37,961 nucleotides of DNA from NCBI GenBank assembly GCA_050942995.1, contig JBMNOI010000021.1, forward strand, positions 1 to 37,961, read 5' to 3'. Within the stretch, counting starts at the first letter, position 1. Each line of letters opens with the position of its first letter. Below the pieces are notes generated by a model that was given only the letters and a program-made list of their open reading frames with translations, searched no databases and was not told where the DNA came from. Origin of the DNA: JBMNOI01 sp050942995 (GTDB taxonomy: Bacteria > Chloroflexota > Anaerolineae > UBA1429). This document shows, one piece after another, positions 33,388-37,961 of the stretch. The translations under genes and the position numbers were made by a program.

Positions 33388-33651
33388 TCATTCCAGGCCG
33401 GCTTCGCGCAATGCGGCCACCAGACTTTCGTAGCTGGGGGCCAGCCCCACGAACTTGACCAGGTCGCCGATCACCATGGCGGGGGCGTTGTTGATGTTCA
33501 ATTCGGCCATACGCGGCGTGCGCCCGGTGTGAATGGTCACCTCGATGCGATCGCCGAATTCGGCCTGAGCGCGCTGCAACAGCCGCCGCACCATGACACC
33601 ACCCGAACAGGGGGGCGTCGAGAGAAATGCCTCGATCGCTACTGGATACAC
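33388..33651 (-). CDS. thioredoxin-fold small protein with single cysteine
   Basis: An 87-residue cytosolic protein resembling its neighbours: an opening strand, then TPPCSGG where they have PPC-x2-C, and a late APAMVIGD strand and helix. Only Cys15 remains of the redox pair, so a monothiol mechanism or a binding role is likely. GTG 33651 lies inside the end of the preceding gene (13-base overlap) and has AGGG six bases upstream, which suggests coupled translation. The longer frame to 33699 is not needed. Its target is unknown. Confidence 0.75.
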   Translation of the reverse strand: MYPVAIEAFLSTPPCSGGVMVRRLLQRAQAEFGDRIEVTIHTGRTPRMAELNINNAPAMVIGDLVKFVGLAPSYESLVAALREAGLE

Positions 33652-33911
33652 AGTCCACCCTCCCTGAGCGCATTGTTGAGGGTTGCCTCGCTGGGACACA
33701 TTCCCTCGATGCGGATGCTGCCGTTTACGACCGCCGCGGGCACGCAGAACAGGCCATATTCCTCAAACTTGGCCATACCCTCCTCGCCGCTGTATACCGT
33801 AAGGGCCAGTTCATCATCGCTATAGCGCGACTTGATCTGTTGGGCCAGATCGATGATGGCCACGCAACCCGGGCAGGGTGGGTCGCCACTGAACACTTCG
33901 AGATGTACCAT
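33639..33911 (-). CDS. thioredoxin-fold small redox protein (PPCPGC)
   Basis: A 90-residue protein with an N-terminal strand, the dithiol motif CPGC (13-16) after GDPP, a Cys at 56 in the VPAAVVNG cis-proline strand region, and a C-terminal helix with two more cysteines. No signal peptide, so cytosolic. It starts five bases after the preceding gene's stop and overlaps the next, in a tight run of such genes. The family is the thioredoxin-like group that includes small redox-active disulfide proteins. Additional cysteines could bind metal or metalloid; this is inference. Confidence 0.8.
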   Translation of the reverse strand: MVHLEVFSGDPPCPGCVAIIDLAQQIKSRYSDDELALTVYSGEEGMAKFEEYGLFCVPAAVVNGSIRIEGMCPSEATLNNALREGGLCIQ

Positions 33912-33916
33912 AAGTT

Positions 33917-34174
33917 CTATGCTCCCAGAATAGTGGTGATGCGGTCGGCGAGTTGATCGGCGGGAACGACCTTGCCCGTGGCGATCACCTCGTCATTCAG
34001 CACGACGGTGGGCGTCATGATGACGCCGTAGGTTTCGGCCTCGGGCCCCAGGGCATCCAGCTTTTGCACATTGACCCGGCCGGGAAAGCGCTCGGCGGCC
34101 CGGTTGGCCTCGCGTTCGGCGCGCGTGCACTTGGCGCAGGGCGGTGTGGTGCCGAATATCTTGACTTGAATCAT
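33917..34174 (-). CDS. thioredoxin-fold small redox protein (PPCAKC)
   Basis: An 85-residue cytosolic protein with strand IQVKIFG, dithiol motif CAKC (13-16) after TTPP, a TPTVVLNDEVIATG strand carrying the cis-proline, and a C-terminal helix. The start is ATG 34174 with AAAGGA eight bases before it. It precedes the other two PPC-type proteins in one run. The inverted-repeat element at 34209-34305 separates it from the next gene upstream. Confidence 0.85.
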   Translation of the reverse strand: MIQVKIFGTTPPCAKCTRAEREANRAAERFPGRVNVQKLDALGPEAETYGVIMTPTVVLNDEVIATGKVVPADQLADRITTILGA

Positions 34175-34208
34175 GGGCCGGTTCCTTTCTGTGAATCGTT
34201 GGGGCCAG

Positions 34209-34305
34209 AGCGTGTTTGAATACCATCGCAGGTGGCATCGGAATCGCATTGCCGAGCCCATCTTGCCCTTGGCAGTGGGACGATACGGACATGTTCAAAC
34301 ACGCT
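34209..34305. mobile_element. 97-bp element with 12-bp terminal inverted repeats, MITE-like
   Basis: AGCGTGTTTGAA (34209-34220) and its exact reverse complement (34294-34305) bracket 73 bases with no gene. AG lies on the same side of both ends (34207-34208 and 34306-34307), a possible 2-bp target duplication. The right arm contains the stop codon of the gene at 34304. It may be a miniature transposable element or a long-loop regulatory hairpin. Confidence 0.4.
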
Positions 34306-34540
34306 AGACCGCCTCGCGGATCCAGGCGATGATCTCTTCCTTGCGCGGCAGCCTGCCCGATGATTTGACCTCCTCATCGATGACCAGTCCGGGCGTGCTG
34401 GTGATGAGATAGGCCATGATGGCGCTGATGTCGGTGACCTTGGTAAAGGTGGCCTCTATCCCCGCCTCGGCGGCCTCGTGGGCCAGTTGCTCCAGGCGCT
34501 TGCATTTCGGGCAGCCGGTGCCCAGTATCTTGATATCCAT
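34304..34540 (-). CDS. thioredoxin-fold small redox protein (redox-active disulfide type)
   Basis: A 78-residue member of the thioredoxin_3 / small redox-active disulfide protein family known next to DUF318 permeases. It starts MDIKILGTGC with dithiol CPKC (10-13), then TSTPGLVIDEEVKSSGRLP, in which the proline after T is the cis-proline, and ends EEIIAWIREAV. It is closely related to the protein at 34751-35041 and probably a duplicate. The SD is only moderately placed (AAAGG eleven bases upstream). Its stop overlaps the terminal repeat of the adjacent element. Confidence 0.88.
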   Translation of the reverse strand: MDIKILGTGCPKCKRLEQLAHEAAEAGIEATFTKVTDISAIMAYLITSTPGLVIDEEVKSSGRLPRKEEIIAWIREAV

Positions 34541-34709
34541 TCTCCGTTCAACCTTTCTAGCCTGACAATGTTCGAGACAGGGATCTCACGCGATCCACAG
34601 GCGTGTGCCCGACGATCCTGTATGGCTCCCTCCGGTTGTGGAAGCGCGACACCTCCATAGCCGGAGGGAACCCTCCATACCCAAAAGTCCGGGCCGATTC
34701 GCCTCATGC

Positions 34710-34734
34710 TGCGGTAGAGACTACCCCTACCGCA
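34710..34734. repeat. inverted repeat downstream of the 34751 gene
   Basis: TGCGGTAG (34710-34717) and CTACCGCA (34727-34734) are exact arms with a 9-base loop. No T-run. A second pair, CCCTCCGG/CCGGAGGG, lies between about 34630 and 34675. Possible RNA processing or pause sites in the operon. Confidence 0.5.
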
Positions 34735-34750
34735 ACGGCTGATGACCTGC

Positions 34751-35041
34751 TCAGACGTCGTCTGCCTCTGCCTCTGCTTCTATCTCTGTCTCTGTCTCAC
34801 TCTGTGCCGCCTCGTTGAGCCAGTCGAAAAGCTCTTTCTTACGAGGAAAGCGGCCGTGTACCTTGAGTTCCTCATTGATGACGAGGCCGGGGGTAACGCT
34901 GATGGGATAGGCCCTGATCTCGTTTATCTCCTTTACCTTGATAAAGGTGGGCTCTATACCCAGCTCTGCCGCGGCATCGCGGACCATTCGCTCCAGCCGC
35001 TCACATCGGGGGCAGCCGGGGCCCAGAATCTTGATCTCCAT
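34751..35041 (-). CDS. thioredoxin-fold small redox protein with acidic repeat tail
   Basis: A 96-residue protein of the same family as the 34304-34540 product: MEIKILGPGC with CPRC (10-13), VTPGLVINEELKVHGRFP, then a helix ending LNEAA. A tail of about 17 residues follows, almost only Glu, Thr and Ala ending in DDV, encoded by imperfect 6-bp repeats; the relative lacks it. ATG 35041 has GGAGGAGG six bases upstream. It directly follows the permease gene and is likely the first redox partner produced with it. Confidence 0.9.
   Translation of the reverse strand: MEIKILGPGCPRCERLERMVRDAAAELGIEPTFIKVKEINEIRAYPISVTPGLVINEELKVHGRFPRKKELFDWLNEAAQSETETEIEAEAEADDV
34755..34800. repeat. imperfect hexanucleotide repeat encoding an acidic tail
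   Basis: Units of the type TCTGCC/TCTGTC recur about seven times on the plus strand, giving Glu-Thr and Glu-Ala pairs in the minus-strand protein. Such tracts can vary in length by slippage. Confidence 0.7.
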
Positions 35042-35145
35042 GTTGGACCTCCTCCAATGTGTTGATGAGATAGCTCGATGCCGATCCGGATGTGTGTCAC
35101 ATGGTTCGTGGTACACATCATATGCAACCTGTTTTCAAGCAAAGT

Positions 35146-36618
35146 CTAGTTACCCGCCGTGGGCGTGGCGACCGGCTCGTTCCGGCGACGGCCAAAGCCG
35201 TAGAGCGCCGTCGCCAGAAGGGCCAGGCCGATAAGCACATAGCCCGTGATCAACCATCCGCTGGCGCCGTCGACCCATGCGCCGTAGATAAGGCCGGCCA
35301 GTGTGCTGAATATAGCCACCCAGGCCACATACACCCAGGCCTTGAACCGGCCGATGACACTGGCCGTGATGAGGATGCTCTGCAGGCTCAATTCCGGGTC
35401 GGACATGAGGTAGGCCAGCAGCGGCCCACGGTGCATGCCCAGCCCCAGGAACATGTCGGCGATGGCCACCTCGACCAGAGTGGGGAAGTACATGAACACA
35501 CCAAACACCACGCCGACAAAGTTGGCCAGTACCGTGTTCTCTCCCGCCAGCGTCTGGATCCACTCCGGCCGGATGATCTGCCGGATGATGCCGACGGCGA
35601 ACACGCCGATGATGAGCAGCGGAAAGATCTGCTTGACAAAGCGCCATGTTTCCCAGAGCCATTCCTGGATCTCGAACTCGTCATAGTAGCGACGGGCCGC
35701 CCACCAGATGCCGCCCAGAACGAGGGCGACGCCAACCATGCGCCCGGTGAGCAGTATGTGCAGCCCGTCGGCGGCGGGCACCATCCCCGTGGCGGCCACG
35801 AGCAGCGTTGCCGCGATGAGTCCCAGCGCCACCCAGGTCCAGCGGTTGTATCCCTCGTCCACGCGGTTCAGGCCCGGCCAGGCGCTGCCGCCGATCAGCC
35901 CCAGCATGCCGATAAGCAGAGCGCCCTGAACGGTCACGCCCTCTTCACCGCGAGAGGCGTCAAAGGGTACCCATCGGTTCAGCGTCTCCTGGAAGCGATC
36001 CATGCCGGCGATGGGCAGGGTGATCTCGCCCACGTAGCCGGTGAGGATGCCGATCTGCAGTGTGCCCACCAGCAGCAGGGCCAGGATCAGGATCAGAAAG
36101 GCCCACACGTGGCGATCGACCCGCGCGGCGGCCGAGAACTCGGCGCCGCCGGCCGTGTCGCGTGCGGCGTCATCGCGGCGAAAGATGAGCGCCATGATGA
36201 GGCCGATGCCGATACCGAACACGATGGACAGGATCAGCCGGACGATGGCGATATCCATACCCAGCGCCACACCGGTGTAGGCCAGCGCCAGGATGTTGAT
36301 GGCCGGGCCCACAAACAGAAAGGTGATGGCCGGCCCGAGCCCTGCGCCACGCTTATAGATGCCGGCGAACAACGGCAGAATGGTACACGAACATACCGCC
36401 AGCACAAAACCGCCCAGTGCGGCGGCGGGATAAGATATAAACTTGGGTGCACTGCGTCCTAAAAAGCGGGTGATGGCCTCTTTGGGCACCAGCGCGGTGA
36501 GAGCGCCGGCCACAAAAAAGGCGGGAAGTAAGCAGAGTAACACATGGGCGGCGAGATACGAGGCGAGACTGCTTGCTCCACCCTGTAGCAAGCTCCCGAC
36601 GAGTTCAGGTGCGTTCAT
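35146..36618 (-). CDS. DUF318/ArsP-like permease
   Basis: A 490-residue permease with about ten to twelve membrane segments, of the UPF0718/DUF318 family (COG0701) that includes ArsP and many permeases found with ArsR regulators. The hallmark CSCTILPLFAGIYKRGAG has Cys76 and Cys78, followed by TFLFVGPAINILAL. A second half motif FPTLVEVAIADMFLG is near residue 350. Known members export trivalent organoarsenicals, but the cargo here is not established. ATG 36618 has GGGGGG six bases before it; a longer frame lacks an SD. An ArsR-type operator lies 35-55 bases upstream. Small thioredoxin genes follow on the same strand. Confidence 0.9.
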   Translation of the reverse strand: MNAPELVGSLLQGGASSLASYLAAHVLLCLLPAFFVAGALTALVPKEAITRFLGRSAPKFISYPAAALGGFVLAVCSCTILPLFAGIYKRGAGLGPAITFLFVGPAINILALAYTGVALGMDIAIVRLILSIVFGIGIGLIMALIFRRDDAARDTAGGAEFSAAARVDRHVWAFLILILALLLVGTLQIGILTGYVGEITLPIAGMDRFQETLNRWVPFDASRGEEGVTVQGALLIGMLGLIGGSAWPGLNRVDEGYNRWTWVALGLIAATLLVAATGMVPAADGLHILLTGRMVGVALVLGGIWWAARRYYDEFEIQEWLWETWRFVKQIFPLLIIGVFAVGIIRQIIRPEWIQTLAGENTVLANFVGVVFGVFMYFPTLVEVAIADMFLGLGMHRGPLLAYLMSDPELSLQSILITASVIGRFKAWVYVAWVAIFSTLAGLIYGAWVDGASGWLITGYVLIGLALLATALYGFGRRRNEPVATPTAGN

Positions 36619-36647
36619 CCAGATCCCCCCTGTGAGAGATGGAGCGG

Positions 36648-36675
36648 TCGATACATTCATAAACATGAATGTAAA
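36648..36675 (-). promoter_or_regulatory. possible permease promoter overlapping the operator
   Basis: Minus-strand TTTACA (36675-36670) and TATCGA (36653-36648), spacer 16. The operator at 36652-36673 overlaps the spacer and both hexamers, so bound repressor would block RNA polymerase. The -10 match is weak. Confidence 0.4.
36652..36673. promoter_or_regulatory. ArsR-type operator upstream of the permease
   Basis: An inverted repeat with exact 9-bp arms TACATTCAT/ATGAATGTA and 4-base centre AAAC. Its core ATTCATAAACATGAAT shares 13 of 16 bases with the core at 37105-37120. Confidence 0.75.
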
Positions 36676-36681
36676 CAAGTG

Positions 36682-36711
36682 AAAAAAAGAGAGATGCCGG
36701 TATCGTCCGGC
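36682..36711 (-). terminator. weak terminator after arsR
   Basis: GCCGG/CCGGC stem (36696-36700 with 36707-36711) adjoins the arsR stop and is followed, after seven bases, by T7 on the minus strand. It may partly separate arsR from the permease unit. Confidence 0.5.
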
Positions 36712-37083
36712 TCAGCGCGCACAGCTGCCGGCCCCTTCACAACGGGGGCAGGGGCAATCGGCCAGGGGGCCGACGGGCACCTCGGGTATATCCAGCTCGG
36801 CGCCTGTGGCGCGGAGCATATCGCGCGTGGCCGAGATCCAACCCGGAATCTGCTTATCCACCAGTCGATAGTAGACCATGACCCCGTCTTTGCGATCCTG
36901 CACCAGTCCGGCCTCGCGCAGTACCATGAGGTGCTGAGATACGTAGGGCTGGCGCTGTCGCAGGATGGTCGTCAGGTGACACACACACGCCTCGTCCCGG
37001 GCCAGGATGTCCAGGATATGCAGGCGGGTGGGGTGGGCCATCGCCTTGATCAGATCGGCCTGTACCTTGTAGGGATCGATCAT
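36712..37083 (-). CDS. arsR: ArsR/SmtB family metalloid-responsive repressor with C-terminal cysteine cluster
   Basis: A 123-residue winged-helix repressor. The recognition core runs MAHPTRLHIL..ACVCHL..RQPYVSQHLMVLREAGLV..GVMVYYRL. Cys33 and Cys35 (ACVCHL) stand where ArsR binds As(III) or Sb(III) in ELCVCDL, so binding of inducer should release DNA. The C-terminus adds CPCPRC and a further Cys (110, 112, 115, 121), a second possible metal site. ATG 37083 with GAGG five bases before it is the start; the longer frame runs through the operator and promoter. A consensus promoter and operator lie directly upstream, so it very likely represses itself. Confidence 0.92.
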   Translation of the reverse strand: MIDPYKVQADLIKAMAHPTRLHILDILARDEACVCHLTTILRQRQPYVSQHLMVLREAGLVQDRKDGVMVYYRLVDKQIPGWISATRDMLRATGAELDIPEVPVGPLADCPCPRCEGAGSCAR

Positions 37084-37088
37084 CTCGT

Positions 37089-37092
37089 CCTC
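37089..37092 (-). promoter_or_regulatory. ribosome binding site setting the arsR start
   Basis: GAGG on the minus strand, five bases before ATG 37083. The alternative start at 37149 lies within the promoter. Confidence 0.7.
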
Positions 37093-37104
37093 TTCCTTGC
37101 ATTC

Positions 37105-37120
37105 ATTCAAATACTTGAAT
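37105..37120. promoter_or_regulatory. ArsR autoregulatory operator
   Basis: ATTCAA and TTGAAT flank ATAC, a perfect 6-4-6 inverted repeat of the ArsR/SmtB type, touching the -10 box of the arsR promoter. Confidence 0.82.
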
Positions 37121-37149
37121 ATCATAACCGATACCACGGCACCTGTCAA
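37121..37149 (-). promoter_or_regulatory. promoter of arsR
   Basis: Minus-strand TTGACA (37149-37144), spacer 17, TATGAT (37126-37121). The operator begins immediately downstream of the -10 box, at the expected transcription start. Confidence 0.88.
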
Positions 37150-37233
37150 GCAGATGAATGAATCAAATCACCCTTCTGTTACGTAATCGTGATGGACGGG
37201 CCGTTGGGAACAGTCAGAGCAGGAGATGCAGAT

Positions 37234-37961
37234 ATGATGCGAGAGACGAGGGATAGCGACATCACGCCGCCCTGTCGGGCGCTGGTATTGGGAGGTGGTG
37301 GCGCGCGCGGCGCATTGCAGGTGGGGGCGTTGCGCGCCCTGTGCGAGGCGGATATGTGCTTCGATCTGCTGGTGGGGACCTCGGCGGGAGCGGTGAATGC
37401 GACCTATCTGGCGGTACACGGCGTCGATGTCGATACGCTGGCCCAACTGAGGGAGGCGTGGCAGGAGGCCGGCGAGGCCGACCTGTTGCCCACCAGCTAT
37501 CTGCGGCTCAGTATGTGCCTTCTTCTGGGGCATGTGGGCGATATGGACGGGCGCCTGGAGGCCTTTTATCGGCGTTATGGGATGGACGATTCTCTGACGT
37601 TTGGCGACATCGATGGGGTGCGGCTGATTCAGGTGGCCGCCGATCTGGCGACATATCGGCCGCGATTGTACGGCACCCGGCCGGATCAATCGGTGCTGGA
37701 GGGATTACTGGCCTCTACGGCAGTGCCGCCCTGGGTGTGGCCGATGGAGCGAGGGCAACACCGGGTGATGGACGGCGGGCTGGTGAGCAATCTGCCCGTC
37801 GAGCCGGCGCTGAGGCAGGGCGCTACGGCCATCATCGCTCTGGACCTGAGCGACTGGCGCTTTCTGGAAGAGCCCACCACGCGCAGCCGCAGACGCTATA
37901 TGGCGCAGATGCTGGCGACGATGGAGCGTCGCGAGATCGAACTGGAGTTGCGTCTGGCCGA
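37234..37961 (+). CDS. patatin-like phospholipase, 5' part (runs off the window)
   Basis: The first 242 residues of a patatin/RssA-type serine lipase that hydrolyses acyl esters. The oxyanion loop GGGGARG is at residues 20-26, the nucleophile motif GTSAG at 48-52 with Ser50, and the catalytic Asp in DGG at 180-182 (VMDGGLVSNLPVEPAL). No signal peptide, so cytosolic. ATG 37234, with a second ATG following, has AGGAG eight bases upstream. The reading frame is still open at the window end after about the full length of the patatin domain. It is divergent from arsR with about 85 bases between its start and the arsR promoter, so the repressor site could affect it; I see no separate operator. Confidence 0.93.
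   Translation, partial: MMRETRDSDITPPCRALVLGGGGARGALQVGALRALCEADMCFDLLVGTSAGAVNATYLAVHGVDVDTLAQLREAWQEAGEADLLPTSYLRLSMCLLLGHVGDMDGRLEAFYRRYGMDDSLTFGDIDGVRLIQVAADLATYRPRLYGTRPDQSVLEGLLASTAVPPWVWPMERGQHRVMDGGLVSNLPVEPALRQGATAIIALDLSDWRFLEEPTTRSRRRYMAQMLATMERREIELELRLA

Noticed and set aside
34456..34707. Minus-strand frame between two redox protein genes
   Set aside because: It overlaps the start of the 34304-34540 gene in another frame and has no SD or thioredoxin motif.
35092..36462. 456-codon plus-strand open frame rich in His, Gln and Asp
   Set aside because: Antisense of the permease; composition typical of the complement of membrane protein codons.
1..37961. Search for tRNA, rRNA, CRISPR arrays and phage genes
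   Set aside because: No cloverleaf, rRNA-like block, regularly spaced repeats or phage structural genes were recognised by eye; a covariance-model scan would be needed for certainty.

Overview
The window is GC-rich, densely packed bacterial chromosome with short intergenic gaps and strong Shine-Dalgarno (SD) sites. GTG and occasional TTG starts occur, and the promoters are close to the sigma-70 consensus. Gene content (ATP-type phosphofructokinase, CdaA/CdaR, a zinc-ribbon cold-shock protein beside a four-domain S1 protein, DUF318-type permease with a battery of small thioredoxin-fold proteins, no lipid A genes) best fits a Chloroflexota-like organism, perhaps Anaerolineae. That placement is an inference from gene style; no rRNA or tRNA gene is visible. 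No CRISPR array, complete insertion sequence or prophage was seen.

Left part (1-9.7 kb): the 3' part of a phosphofructokinase gene, a TIM-barrel sugar isomerase, a double RNase H whose second domain has lost its active site, and a CDP-alcohol phosphatidyltransferase next to an LpxL/PatA-type acyltransferase, all on the plus strand and closed by a strong terminator. Convergent to these lie an 876-residue membrane-anchored coiled-coil protein and an enolase-superfamily sugar-acid dehydratase. A divergent promoter pair then leads to a degenerate DprA-like protein.

Middle part (9.7-28.1 kb): nucleotide excision repair and RNA modification genes (uvrB, a PflX-like radical SAM gene, uvrA, miaB) on the plus strand end at a perfect 42-bp palindromic terminator. 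On the minus strand are an oxidoreductase/isomerase pair for sugar catabolism, then a block transcribed as methyltransferase - argF - cdaA - cdaR - der, a multi-pass membrane protein, and rpsA followed by a zinc-ribbon cold-shock protein.

Right part (28.4-38 kb): two small paralogous proteins of no recognised family, on the minus strand, flank a plus-strand cyclopropane fatty acid synthase gene. Each is followed by the same 8-bp/3-nt hairpin, whose stems differ by compensatory changes. To their right, from 37.1 kb down to 30.7 kb, is a minus-strand redox island: an ArsR-type repressor with extra cysteines, a DUF318/ArsP-like permease, five small thioredoxin-fold proteins, a protein with three thioredoxin domains fused to a DsbD/CcdA-like membrane domain, and a thioredoxin lipoprotein. 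That makes nine thioredoxin-fold modules. Two matching 16-bp operators, one after the arsR promoter and one before the permease gene, suggest the repressor controls at least these two units. I infer a metalloid- or thiol-stress-responsive system that moves electrons across the membrane and exports or handles a thiol-reactive substrate. A patatin-like lipase gene starts divergently from arsR and runs off the window.
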